A stretch of 55,746 nt of DNA from Limimaricola cinnabarinus. Its GTDB lineage: Bacteria; Pseudomonadota; Alphaproteobacteria; Rhodobacterales; Rhodobacteraceae. The notes under the pieces were generated by a model that saw only the letters and a list, made by a program, of their open reading frames with translations, made no database searches and was not told where the DNA came from. The DNA lies in NCBI RefSeq assembly GCF_002723615.1, contig NZ_KZ304969.1, positions 1 through 55,746 of the forward strand, given 5' to 3'. This document shows, in pieces, positions 1 through 7,588 of the stretch. Numbering within the stretch: position 1 is the stretch's first letter; the number at the start of each line of letters is the position of its first letter. The position numbers and the translations under genes were made by a program.

Positions 1-2187
1 GCGGGCGCGGGCGCCGCATCCACCGCCGCAAGGCTGCGCGCCGCGCAGGCGGCGGGCGACACCACCGCGCCGGACACGCCGCCCCCCTCCTCTTCCGAAA
101 CATCCCCCCGCCGCTCCCTCGCCGCGCGCGCGGCGCAGGGCTGGCGCGACGCCTCCGCCCGCCGCCGCGCCCGGCTCGATGCGCGCAAGCTGCGCCCTGC
201 CGCCACGGTGCGGGCCACCCGCTGGGTCTGGCGCACGCTCTTCGGCCTCGCCTTCCTCGTGCTTCTGGGCCTCGTCACCGCGGGCGGCATCCTCGTCTGG
301 GCGGTGCGCGACCTGCCATTGGCCGACATGCTGCCGCCGCTCGAAGAGCCGACGCTGACCGTGCAGGACGAGGCGGGCGACACGCTCTTCACCCGCGGCG
401 CCTACCGCGCGGGCTACGTGCCGCTATCGGAGATGCCCGGGCATCTGCCGCAGGCGGTCGCGGCGATCGAGGATCGCCGCTTCTGGGATCATCCGGGCGT
501 CGATCTCGAAGGCATCGGCCGCGCCATGTGGCGCAACATATCGGCGGGCGGCGTGGTCGAGGGCGGCTCGACCATCACCCAGCAGCTGGTCAAGGTGCTC
601 TATCTCGACCCCGAGCGCACCTACAAGCGCAAGCTGCAGGAGATGGTCCTTGCGCTGGGGCTGGAGCGCCAGCTCGGCAAGGAGCGGATCATGGAGCTCT
701 ACCTCAACTCCACCTATCTCGGCGCCGGCGCCTGGGGCATGCCCGCCGCGGCGCAGCTTTACTTCGACACGCCCGTGCAGGAGCTGAGCCTCGCGCAATC
801 GGCGGTGCTCGCCGCCTCGATCCGCGCGCCGTCGGTCATCAACCCGGTGGCGAACCTGGAGCGCGCGCGCGAACGCGGCCTCGTGGTGCTGTCGGTGATG
901 CGCGATCTGGGCCGCATCGACGAGGCCGCATACGAGGCCGCAGCGGCCGAGATGGCCAGCCTCGCGCCTTCGCCGCCCCCCGCCCGCGCGGGCAGCTATT
1001 TCGCCGATTGGGTGCTGGAGGAGGCGCAGGAACTGTCGGGCGCCGTCGACGGCCCGCTCACCGTCACCGCCACGCTCGACATGGCGCTTCAGGCCCGGGC
1101 CGAGACGATCCTGCAAAACGCCATCGCGCAGCGCGGGGCAGAGCTTGGCGCGAGCCAGGGCGCTATCGTCGCCATGACCCCGGACGGGCGCATCCGCGCC
1201 ATGGTCGGCGGCGTCGATTACGAAGCCAGCCAGTTCAACCGCGCCACCGACGCGCTGCGCCAGCCCGGCTCGACCTTCAAGCTGCCGGTGTTCCTTGCAG
1301 CATTGGTGATGGGCGCGGACCCCGACACCCGCCTGCCCGACGAGCCGATCGACATCGACGGCTATTCCCCTGAGAACTTCAGCGGCCGCTACGCCGGCGT
1401 GGTCAGCCTGCGCGAGGCCTTCACCCGCTCGCTCAACGCCGCCACCGTGCGGCTGGCGCAGGAGGTGGGCATCGACCAGGTGATCGAGGTGGCGCGCCAG
1501 CTCGGCATCGAGGGCGATCTGACGCGCACCCCGAGCCTCGCGCTCGGTACCTCCGAGGTGTCGCTCATCGACATGACCGAGGCCTATGCCGCGATCCTCG
1601 CGGGCCGCGCGCCGATCAACGCCACCGGCATCGCCAGCCTCAAGCTCGGCGATACCGGCGTCGCGCTCTCGGTCTCGGGCGCCGATCCCAACGCGGTCGA
1701 GCTCAACCGCACCCGCGACCCGATGCTGTCGATGCTGCGCGCGGTGGTGACCGAGGGCACCGGCAGGCGCGCCGCGATCGACGGCTTTGCCGCGGGCAAG
1801 ACCGGCACCAGCCAGAACAGCCGCGACGCCTGGTTCATCGGCTTCACCGACCGGCTGGTGATCGGCGTCTGGATCGGCAATGACGACAACTCCCCGATGA
1901 AGGACGTCACCGGCGGCAGCCTTCCGGCCGAGATCTGGCGCAAGGTGGCGCTCGCCGCGGGCGGCGCGGGGGCCGCGCAGGCGCCTTCGGCCGAAAGCCA
2001 GACCCCGGTGCGGGTGCGCCGCGGCACCGAAGTTACCACCAGCACCGCCAACCGGCTGCGCCCGGCCTCGGCGCAGGCCGAGCCCGCCTGCGACGTGCGC
2101 GCCTGCTCGCGCGCCTACCGCTCCTTCCGCGCCTCGGACTGCACCTTCCAGCCCTATTCCGGCCCGCGCAAGCTCTGCACCCGCTAG
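1..2187 (+). CDS. Bifunctional penicillin-binding protein (class A, PBP1-type), 5' end outside window
   Basis: Peptidoglycan synthase with a GT51 glycosyltransferase and a penicillin-binding transpeptidase, acting in the periplasm from an inner-membrane anchor. The frame is open to the first base of the window, and the Ala/Arg-rich cytoplasmic tail before the membrane segment (about 235-306) is in frame, so the true start is upstream; a GTG at 208 is only an internal possibility. The GT51 catalytic Glu lies in AIEDRRFWDHPG (codon 469), followed by GGSTITQQLVK. The transpeptidase shows STFK (Ser codon 1270), SLN (1429-1437) and KTG (1798-1806). The last 35 or so residues are odd: four Cys around CSRAYRSF and a final PRKLC resemble a BA14K-type motif. 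Class A PBP assignment is secure; the exact paralogue is not. Confidence 0.93.
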   Translation, partial: AGAGAASTAARLRAAQAAGDTTAPDTPPPSSSETSPRRSLAARAAQGWRDASARRRARLDARKLRPAATVRATRWVWRTLFGLAFLVLLGLVTAGGILVWAVRDLPLADMLPPLEEPTLTVQDEAGDTLFTRGAYRAGYVPLSEMPGHLPQAVAAIEDRRFWDHPGVDLEGIGRAMWRNISAGGVVEGGSTITQQLVKVLYLDPERTYKRKLQEMVLALGLERQLGKERIMELYLNSTYLGAGAWGMPAAAQLYFDTPVQELSLAQSAVLAASIRAPSVINPVANLERARERGLVVLSVMRDLGRIDEAAYEAAAAEMASLAPSPPPARAGSYFADWVLEEAQELSGAVDGPLTVTATLDMALQARAETILQNAIAQRGAELGASQGAIVAMTPDGRIRAMVGGVDYEASQFNRATDALRQPGSTFKLPVFLAALVMGADPDTRLPDEPIDIDGYSPENFSGRYAGVVSLREAFTRSLNAATVRLAQEVGIDQVIEVARQLGIEGDLTRTPSLALGTSEVSLIDMTEAYAAILAGRAPINATGIASLKLGDTGVALSVSGADPNAVELNRTRDPMLSMLRAVVTEGTGRRAAIDGFAAGKTGTSQNSRDAWFIGFTDRLVIGVWIGNDDNSPMKDVTGGSLPAEIWRKVALAAGGAGAAQAPSAESQTPVRVRRGTEVTTSTANRLRPASAQAEPACDVRACSRAYRSFRASDCTFQPYSGPRKLCTR

Positions 2188-2249
2188 GCGGCTTGCCCGC
2201 CCGCCCCCGGCTGCTACAAGCCGGGGGGACCGAGCTGAAGGATGCCCGC

Positions 2250-3032
2250 ATGAAACTCGCCACGTTCAACATCAACGGCGTCAAGGCGCGGATCGGCGCG
2301 CTGTCGGACTGGCTGCAGGAAAAACAGCCCGACGTGGCGATGCTGCAGGAGATCAAGTCGGTCGACGAGGCCTTTCCGCGCCAGCATTTCGAGGACATGG
2401 GCTACAGCGTCGAGACCCACGGGCAAAAGGGCTTCAACGGCGTCGCCTTCCTGTCGCGCCTGCCGCTCGAGGACGTCAGCCGCGGCCTGCCCGGCGACGA
2501 CACCGACGAGCAGGCCCGCTACATCGAGGCCACGGTGATGGGCGAGACGCGGCCCGTGCGCATGGGCTGCCTCTACCTGCCCAACGGCAACCCGGCGCCG
2601 GGGCCGAAATACGACTACAAGCTCGCCTGGATGGAGCGGCTGCACGCGCGGGCCAAGGCGCTTCTGGCGCTCGAGGAGCCCGCGCTTCTGGCGGGCGACT
2701 GGAACGTCATCCCGCAGGCCGAGGACGCCGCCCGGCCCGAGGCGTGGCGCGACGACGCGCTGTTTCGCCCCGAGACCCGCGCCGCCTTCCGCCGGATCGA
2801 GACCCTCGGCTTCACCGAGGCCTTCCGCGCGCGGATGCGCGGCCCGGGGCATTATTCCTTCTGGGATTACCAGGCCAACTCATGGGAGCGCGACAACGGC
2901 ATCCGCATCGACCACCTGCTGCTCTCGCCGCAGGCCGCGGACCTGATGCGCGACGCCTGGATCGACCGCGAGCTGCGCGGCCGCGAAAAGCCCTCGGATC
3001 ACGTGCCGGTCTGGGTCGAACTCGACGCCTGA
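2250..3032 (+). CDS. xth: Exodeoxyribonuclease III
   Basis: AP endonuclease and 3'-5' exonuclease of base-excision repair, cytoplasmic. The 260-residue product has the exonuclease/endonuclease/phosphatase fold: N7 in MKLATFNINGVK, the metal-binding E34 in LQEIK, AGDWNV near residue 150, and the C-terminal SDHVPV with catalytic H251. Length is close to the usual 260-270. I chose ATG 2250 because it opens the conserved MKLATFN start and has AAGGAT just upstream; an in-frame start at 2193 would add 19 residues that are not part of the family. It follows the PBP gene by 62 bases and ends in a strong intrinsic terminator at 3057. Confidence 0.95.
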   Translation: MKLATFNINGVKARIGALSDWLQEKQPDVAMLQEIKSVDEAFPRQHFEDMGYSVETHGQKGFNGVAFLSRLPLEDVSRGLPGDDTDEQARYIEATVMGETRPVRMGCLYLPNGNPAPGPKYDYKLAWMERLHARAKALLALEEPALLAGDWNVIPQAEDAARPEAWRDDALFRPETRAAFRRIETLGFTEAFRARMRGPGHYSFWDYQANSWERDNGIRIDHLLLSPQAADLMRDAWIDRELRGREKPSDHVPVWVELDA

Positions 3033-3432
3033 GCGACCGGCGACGGCGAGATGACGGGGCGCGCGGCGGGGGCCGCGCGCCCTTTTTGCATGCCCCTCCG
3101 ATTTATTCATTCGACAACAGTCCCTTGGCGCACAGCATGCCCGCCGGGAGCGCACATAACGCGCTATTTCGTTCCCGAAGTGGCGCGCCTATCTCCCTCT
3201 CATCGAAACGACGACCCATAGGACAGCCCGTCACGGGCGCCGCCCGACCCCGTCACCCGGCATTCGCTGGCCCCTTTCTGGCCGGGTTTGCCGCCGGATG
3301 TGGCAAGAGGCCGGGCCGCGCAAGGCGGAGCAGCGAGGGGCGTCCCAAATCGATTGCACGAGACGGCCCACCGGCCGCCGAAATCAAGATCCGCGCCCCC
3401 ACCTCCCCGGGGGCATTTCGAAAGGAAAGACC
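3033..3432. other. 400-base intergenic region between xth and the small secreted protein gene
   Basis: It holds the xth terminator (3057-3087), then a stretch of noticeably lower GC at about 3085-3210, which is where a promoter for the downstream secreted-protein gene would be expected. I could not settle on a convincing -35/-10 pair. An open frame from ATG 3137 runs into the next gene's start (stop at 3434-3436), but it has no Shine-Dalgarno sequence and no recognisable content, so I do not call it. No RNA gene recognised. Confidence 0.6.
3057..3087 (+). terminator. Intrinsic terminator of xth
   Basis: Perfect 10-bp stem GGGCGCGCGG (3057-3066) / CCGCGCGCCC (3073-3082) with a six-base loop, followed directly by TTTTT (3083-3087). 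It starts 25 bases after the xth stop codon. Confidence 0.85.
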
Positions 3433-3765
3433 ATGAAGTCCCTCATTCTCGCAGCTCTCGTTGCCGCCACCGCCGCTCCCGCCTTCGCCGCCGCCAACAA
3501 CTTCGGCACCCAGCGCAGCGTCGAGGCCGCCAGCTTCGTCGAGATCGACACCCTGCGCTCGCAGGATGGCGGCCGCGTCGAGATCCTCGACGGCTCCAGC
3601 CTGTCCGATGCGGTTTCGCTCGGCGGCACCGATGTGCGCCCCGGCCTCGTCAGCGACGTGCGCGTGCAGCTGGCCCACAAGCCGTTCCGCAGCAACGTGC
3701 TCGCCGTGCTCTACGACGACAATGGCAACGTCACCGCGACCCGCCAGCTGCGCGTGCTCGACTGA
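3433..3765 (+). CDS. Small secreted protein of unknown function
   Basis: A 110-residue protein that opens with a clear Sec signal peptide: MKS, a hydrophobic LILAALVAATAAPAF core, and a likely cleavage after AFA near residue 19-20. The mature part of about 90 residues has no Cys and alternates short hydrophobic and polar segments (VEIDTLR, GRVEIL, VRVQLA, VLAVLYDDNGNV), which suggests a small beta-rich periplasmic domain. ATG 3433 is chosen because the signal peptide begins there and AAAGGAAAG precedes it by a few bases. It stands alone, with its own upstream region and a large palindrome just after the stop codon. I do not recognise a family and propose no function. Confidence 0.85.
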   Translation: MKSLILAALVAATAAPAFAAANNFGTQRSVEAASFVEIDTLRSQDGGRVEILDGSSLSDAVSLGGTDVRPGLVSDVRVQLAHKPFRSNVLAVLYDDNGNVTATRQLRVLD

Positions 3766-3774
3766 TCCCGATGC

Positions 3775-3798
3775 GCGGCGCCCCCCGGGGGGCGCCGC
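3775..3798. terminator. Shared palindrome between convergent genes, likely bidirectional terminator
   Basis: A 24-base perfect palindrome, each half GCGGCGCCCCCC or its complement, lies between the stop of the secreted-protein gene (3765) and the convergent stop of the monooxygenase (3809). There is no clear T-run on either side, so efficiency is uncertain. Confidence 0.55.
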
Positions 3799-3808
3799 AC
3801 CGTCCGGC

Positions 3809-4996
3809 TCAGCTTTCATGCCCGTCGCCAGCCATGGCGGCGGGCATGTCGCGTGTCACGTCATGCGCATGAAGCCAGGCCATGCGCGCGGTAAAGCGCG
3901 CAGGCGCAAACCGGCCGATCGCGCCGAGCCCGGCATGGGCGATGCGCCGGGCCGGGCCGGAAAGGTGATAATTGCGCGCATTGGCCTGCGCCGCCGCGAT
4001 GGCCCGCCGCACCCGCGGCGCGCGCGCCTGCGTGTAGCGCCCCAGCGCCACGCCAAGATCGGGCGCTCCGGCCAGCGCCCGCGCCAGCACCCAGCCATCC
4101 TCGATCGCCAGATTGGCCCCTTGCGCGAGAAAGGGCAGCGTCGGATGCGCGGCATCGCCCAGAAGCACCAGCCGCCCGTCATGCCAGTGCCCGGGCACCG
4201 GATGGCGGAACAGGCCCCAGAGCCGCACCTCACCGACCCGGTCGAGCAGGCCGCGCAGCGCCGGTGCCGCATCCTCGAACACCGCGCGCAGCCGCGCCGG
4301 ATCGTCGGCATGGTCCCAGCCCTCGGGCGCCCATTCGGGCTGTTCGCGCACCGCCACGAGATTGAGCCGCCCGCCCGGCAGCGGATAGGTCACGACATGC
4401 CGACCCGGCAGCATCCAGATCCGCGCCTCGGGCTCTGCCCCGGGATCGTCGAGCATCGCGCGCCAGGCGACCTGCCCGGTGAAGCCCGCCCCCTCATCGG
4501 CGACCAGCGGACGCAGCGCCGAACGCAGCCCGTCCGCCGCGACGATCAGATCGGCGATGATGCTTTCTCCATCCTCGAAATCGAGCCGCCCCGCGGCCGG
4601 ATCGGCGCCGGTCACCCGCCGCCCGGTGACGATGCGCGCGCCCTGCGCCTGCGCCGCCTCGGCCAGAAGCGCCACCAGCGCGGCGCGATGCATGAACCTG
4701 TAGGGATGTGCGCCGCCATCGAGCGCGAAGCGGGCGATGGCGCGGCCCGAGCGCCCGTCGGTGGGACAGACGGCGCGGGCGCGGATCGCCGCCGCGTCGA
4801 GCGCGGGGCCGAGGCCCAGCTTCTCCAGCACGGCGGCGCCGTTGGGCGTGATCTGAAGCCCCGCGCCGATCTCGCGCAGCGCGGGTGCCCGCTCGTAGAG
4901 GGTGACGTCATGACCGCCGCGCGCAAGGCAGAGCGCGGCGGTCAGCCCGCCGATCCCGGCGCCCGCGACCGCGATCCGCCGGGTCGGTGCCGTCAC
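3809..4996 (-). CDS. FAD-dependent monooxygenase (aromatic hydroxylase family)
   Basis: A 395-residue flavoprotein of the UbiH / salicylate-hydroxylase-like group. The N-terminus has the dinucleotide-binding GAGIGG (residues 12-17) and the beta-2 acidic residue in TLYERAP. The second FAD motif starts GDAAHPTLPF at residue 280 and continues into QGANLAIEDG. Families of this kind hydroxylate aromatic rings using NAD(P)H and O2, but the substrate cannot be read from the sequence. The start lies four bases after the dksA stop codon on the same strand, so the two genes are almost certainly one transcript. No ubiquinone-pathway or aromatic-degradation gene is nearby. Confidence 0.88.
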   Translation of the reverse strand: MTAPTRRIAVAGAGIGGLTAALCLARGGHDVTLYERAPALREIGAGLQITPNGAAVLEKLGLGPALDAAAIRARAVCPTDGRSGRAIARFALDGGAHPYRFMHRAALVALLAEAAQAQGARIVTGRRVTGADPAAGRLDFEDGESIIADLIVAADGLRSALRPLVADEGAGFTGQVAWRAMLDDPGAEPEARIWMLPGRHVVTYPLPGGRLNLVAVREQPEWAPEGWDHADDPARLRAVFEDAAPALRGLLDRVGEVRLWGLFRHPVPGHWHDGRLVLLGDAAHPTLPFLAQGANLAIEDGWVLARALAGAPDLGVALGRYTQARAPRVRRAIAAAQANARNYHLSGPARRIAHAGLGAIGRFAPARFTARMAWLHAHDVTRDMPAAMAGDGHES

Positions 4997-5000
4997 GGGA

Positions 5001-5423
5001 TCAGTCGTCGCGGTGGACGCGCTCGCGGCGCTCGTGGCGCTCCTGCGCCTCGAGGCTCATCGTGGCGATGGGCCGCGCATCGAGCCGGCGCAGCGAGATC
5101 GGCTCGCCGGTGATCTCGCAATAGCCGTATTCGCCCTCCTCGATCCGCCGCAGCGCGGCATCGATCTTGGAGACGAGCTTGCGCTGGCGATCGCGCGTGC
5201 GCAGTTCGAGCGCGCGGTCGGTTTCCTCACTGGCGCGGTCGGCGACGTCGGGAATGTTGCGCGTGGCGTCCTTCATGCCCTCGATGGTGTCGCGGCTGTC
5301 GGACAGCAGCTCGGTCTTCCACGCCAGCAGCTTGCGGCGGAAATATTCGAGCTGCCGGTCGTTCATGAACGGCTCGTTCTCGGCGGGCCGGTAGTCGTCG
5401 GTAAGGAATGACTCGGCTTTCAT
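5001..5423 (-). CDS. dksA: RNA polymerase-binding transcription factor DksA
   Basis: A 140-residue TraR/DksA-family protein that works with ppGpp at the RNA polymerase secondary channel. The coiled-coil tip signature DxxDxA is intact as DVADRAS (D59, D62, A64). The zinc-finger region is reduced to one cysteine, C102 in YGYCEITGEPI, instead of the four in E. coli DksA. Single-cysteine forms are known to be functional in Rhodobacter sphaeroides, so this is a lineage variant rather than damage. ATG 5423 gives the family length and is preceded by GGGAGCAC; the frame is open to 5558, but that extension is Gly/Pro-rich and unlike the family. It precedes the monooxygenase by four bases. Confidence 0.93.
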   Translation of the reverse strand: MKAESFLTDDYRPAENEPFMNDRQLEYFRRKLLAWKTELLSDSRDTIEGMKDATRNIPDVADRASEETDRALELRTRDRQRKLVSKIDAALRRIEEGEYGYCEITGEPISLRRLDARPIATMSLEAQERHERRERVHRDD

Positions 5424-5835
5424 GTGTGCTCCCGTTGAAGGGCCAGCGCCGGGTCCCCAATTCCACCCCGCGACCGGCGTACCCTTGTATGCCGCTCTCC
5501 TACTCCCTGCGTCACCTCCTGTCACCCTGTTTTCTGCACCGTCGTGTCGCTGCGGCAACTGGCGCCGACGGCTTGAAAATCAGGCCTTTCGCCGCGCGGC
5601 CGCCCCGATGGCACCGCGCGCCCCTACCCTTGGCCGCACACGCGGCGGTAGTCGGGCCAACCTAGCACGTTTCGCGCGACAATTGAACGTGACGGTGCGT
5701 TGCCCGGCCGTGCACAGTGTGGCGCCGCCCGCTGCGGCGCCGCGCCGCAAGCCGCCCGGCTGGACAAGCGCGCGGCCCGCGCGCTAGGGGGAACCGCGCG
5801 GCCGGATCGGGCCGCCCCATCTTCGGAGAGCCGCG
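5424..5835. other. 412-base region upstream of dksA and of a small membrane-protein gene (divergent)
   Basis: It separates two divergent genes. On the minus strand it holds a candidate promoter (5659-5687), which would give dksA a leader of roughly 230 bases. Most of the rest is GC-rich without clear hairpins ending in T-runs. No convincing CDS or known RNA family is visible. The long leader could hold regulatory structure, but I cannot show one. Confidence 0.5.
5659..5687 (-). promoter_or_regulatory. Candidate sigma-70 promoter for dksA
   Basis: On the minus strand: TTCAAT (-35, complement of 5682-5687), a 17-base spacer, TAGGTT (-10, complement of 5659-5664). Both boxes are only moderate matches. 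It sits in the locally AT-richer part of the intergenic region. Confidence 0.35.
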
Positions 5836-6006
5836 ATGATCCTCCCCCTCACCGGTCTTCTGATCGGCGCGCTCTTGGGCGCCTGGCGCGCCAAGCGGCA
5901 TGGCGGCGGTACGGCCGACATGGCGCAATGGGGCGCGGCGCATGCGCTCGCGCTCGGAATCCTGGGCCTGTTTCTGCTGTTGCTGCTCAGCCGGCTCGGC
6001 GGTTGA
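5836..6006 (+). CDS. Small two-segment membrane protein
   Basis: A 56-residue protein. It opens MILPLTGLLIGALLGAW (first membrane segment), then a short basic loop RAKRHGGG, the stretch TADMAQWGAAHAL, and a second hydrophobic segment GILGLFLLLLLS. A GGAGAGC Shine-Dalgarno sequence precedes the ATG. As I recall, similar short proteins in Rhodobacteraceae carry the doubtful label apolipoprotein acyltransferase; the size rules out a real Lnt enzyme. No function proposed. Confidence 0.7.
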   Translation: MILPLTGLLIGALLGAWRAKRHGGGTADMAQWGAAHALALGILGLFLLLLLSRLGG

Positions 6007-6018
6007 GGGCGAGCGGGC

Positions 6019-6177
6019 TCACCGCGCCCGCTCCCCCTCCCGGTGATCCGCATCCCGCCCATGCGCGGCCAGCTGGTCGAGCAGCTGGCGCAGCCTGTCC
6101 GGCGTCTCCCGTTCGACCGGGAAAGCCTTGCGCAGCGCGGAGTCTCGTGTCTGTCGGTCGAACTGATCGAAATTCAT
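6019..6177 (-). CDS. 52-residue hypothetical protein
   Basis: A short charged protein starting MNFDQFDRQTRDSALRKAF and continuing with the amphipathic segment ETPDRLRQLLDQLAAHG. Support comes from a good Shine-Dalgarno sequence (GAGG nine bases before the ATG) and clean reading to a TGA. It is convergent with the small membrane-protein gene, with 12 bases between the stops. The PDRLRQLLDQL segment is vaguely like the end of NepR-type anti-sigma factors, but the protein is shorter and no sigma factor gene adjoins it, so I do not assign that role. Confidence 0.6.
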   Translation of the reverse strand: MNFDQFDRQTRDSALRKAFPVERETPDRLRQLLDQLAAHGRDADHREGERAR

Positions 6178-6347
6178 GGTTGCCTCATTCAGTTGGACAA
6201 CCCCCCTGATGACTAGACAATACCAATAACCCGGATTCGGTTCCTGCCCGGTTAATCACACTTGACGCAACCTGTGGCGTGACAGCCGCATGTGACCCCC
6301 CAGAGACGGTGGTTGCTCCGCCTCATTCGGGACACCATATTGCCACA

Positions 6348-7031
6348 ATGCTGAAATTCTCCCCGCTGATTCTGGCGCTGCTCTACGGCTTCGCGGTCTA
6401 CCAGGTCTCGGCCTGGCGCACGCGCCGCGCGCTCGATGCGCAATCGACCGAGCTGGCCGAGCCGCGGCTGCGCGCGGTCTGCGACAAGCTCGCCCAGGCG
6501 CTGGATCTGCCGCGGATCAAGGTCCATGTCTACGAGATCGCCCCGGTCAACGGGCTCGCCGCCCCCGACGGGCGGATCTTCTTGACGCGCGGTTTCCTGC
6601 AGAAGTTCGCCGCGGGCGAGGTCACGCCGCAGGAGATCGCCAGCGTCGTGGCGCATGAGCTGGGCCATGTCGCGCTGGGCCATTCGCGCCGCCGGATGGT
6701 GGATTTCTCGGCCCAGAACGCGCTCAGGACGGCGCTTGCCGCCGTGCTGTCGCGGATCATCCCCGGCTTCGGCGGGCTGATCGCGGGCGGGCTCGCGCGG
6801 CTGGTGGCGGCAAGGCTCAGCCGGGTCGATGAATACGAGGCCGACGCCTATGCCTCGGCGCTGATGATCAAGGCGGGCTTCGGCACCGGCCCGCAGAAAT
6901 CGCTGCTGTCGAAGCTCGACCGGATGGCGGGCGCGGGCGGCGCCACCCCCGCCTGGCTGATGAGCCACCCCAAGACCGAAGCGCGGCTCAAGGCGATCTC
7001 GGATAACGAGGCGAAGTGGCTGGGCGCCTAG
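6348..7031 (+). CDS. M48-family membrane zinc metalloprotease
   Basis: A 227-residue HtpX/Ste24-like peptidase that presumably degrades membrane or membrane-associated proteins. One N-terminal membrane segment (about residues 4-22) is followed by the zinc-binding HELGH at 103-107 and the DEYEADAYAS segment at 161-170, where E164 supplies the third ligand. A hydrophobic Gly-rich stretch (IIPGFGGLIAGG, about 137-149) may be a second membrane pass. ATG 6348 is chosen because it places the membrane anchor at the very N-terminus; an earlier in-frame start at 6279 adds residues with no support. Its stop codon overlaps that of the convergent PIN-domain gene in a shared CTAG. Confidence 0.85.
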   Translation: MLKFSPLILALLYGFAVYQVSAWRTRRALDAQSTELAEPRLRAVCDKLAQALDLPRIKVHVYEIAPVNGLAAPDGRIFLTRGFLQKFAAGEVTPQEIASVVAHELGHVALGHSRRRMVDFSAQNALRTALAAVLSRIIPGFGGLIAGGLARLVAARLSRVDEYEADAYASALMIKAGFGTGPQKSLLSKLDRMAGAGGATPAWLMSHPKTEARLKAISDNEAKWLGA

Positions 7032-7588
7032 CCCGCCGCCGACCCCGCCGCCTCCACCGCCTTGCCGAAGCGGTTCAGCCTCGCCTTCTTCATCAGCTTG
7101 CGCGCGGTCCAGTCCTCGCCCGAAAGCCGCGACGCCTCGGCCAGCACCGATGCTGTGACCTCGCCCACCGGGCCGGGGCTCGCCTCGAACAAGCCGAGCA
7201 GGAAATTGTCGGGATCGGCCCGGCTCAGCCCCTCTTCGGCAAGGATGCCGCGCGGAAAATCCTTGGCGTTCATCGTCACGATCACGTCGCAATGCCCCGC
7301 CACCGCGCTGGCCAGCACATGGATGTCGTTCGGATCGGGCAGCCAGAGCCGCCGCTCCAGCTCGGGGTGCGCCGCGATCTCGGCGCGCGGAAACCGCGAC
7401 GCCAGAAGCGCGATCTCGCCCCGCGCGATCGCCTCGCCCCCGGCCCCCAGCCGTGCCGCCGCCCGCGCCCATTCCTCCGAGATCCGCGCGCTCCAGCGCG
7501 GCTCGAACAGCCCCTTCGAAGCGCAGCCCAGAAGCAGCTCGCGCATCACCGTGGGATAAAGGACGCAAGCGTCGAGCAGGACCCTCAC
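7028..7588 (-). CDS. PIN-domain protein (putative ribonuclease)
   Basis: A 186-residue protein with a PIN fold. The acidic metal-binding set is visible as D6 in LLDACVL, E38/E39, D85 and D88 in PDPNDIH, D101 and D110. PIN domains are usually Mg-dependent RNases, often VapC-type toxins. There is no antitoxin gene here; instead the GTG start at 7588 overlaps the stop of the RNA methyltransferase gene in GTGA, so translation is coupled to it. The protein is longer than typical VapC toxins (about 130-140). As I recall, this gene pair is conserved in Rhodobacter, where the PIN protein has its own named family (RSP_2648). A housekeeping RNA-processing role is more likely than a toxin role. Confidence 0.8.
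   Translation of the reverse strand: MRVLLDACVLYPTVMRELLLGCASKGLFEPRWSARISEEWARAAARLGAGGEAIARGEIALLASRFPRAEIAAHPELERRLWLPDPNDIHVLASAVAGHCDVIVTMNAKDFPRGILAEEGLSRADPDNFLLGLFEASPGPVGEVTASVLAEASRLSGEDWTARKLMKKARLNRFGKAVEAAGSAAG

Noticed and set aside
3137-3436. 99-codon frame between xth and the secreted-protein gene
   Set aside because: No ribosome-binding site and low-complexity Arg/Pro content; it covers the likely promoter and ends by overlapping the next start.
5662-5943. 93-codon minus-strand frame overlapping the small membrane-protein gene
   Set aside because: No Shine-Dalgarno sequence and shadow-like composition; the plus-strand gene has a start signal and two clear membrane segments.
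7028-7588. VapBC toxin-antitoxin module
   Set aside because: No small antitoxin gene adjoins; the PIN gene is coupled to an RNA methyltransferase instead.
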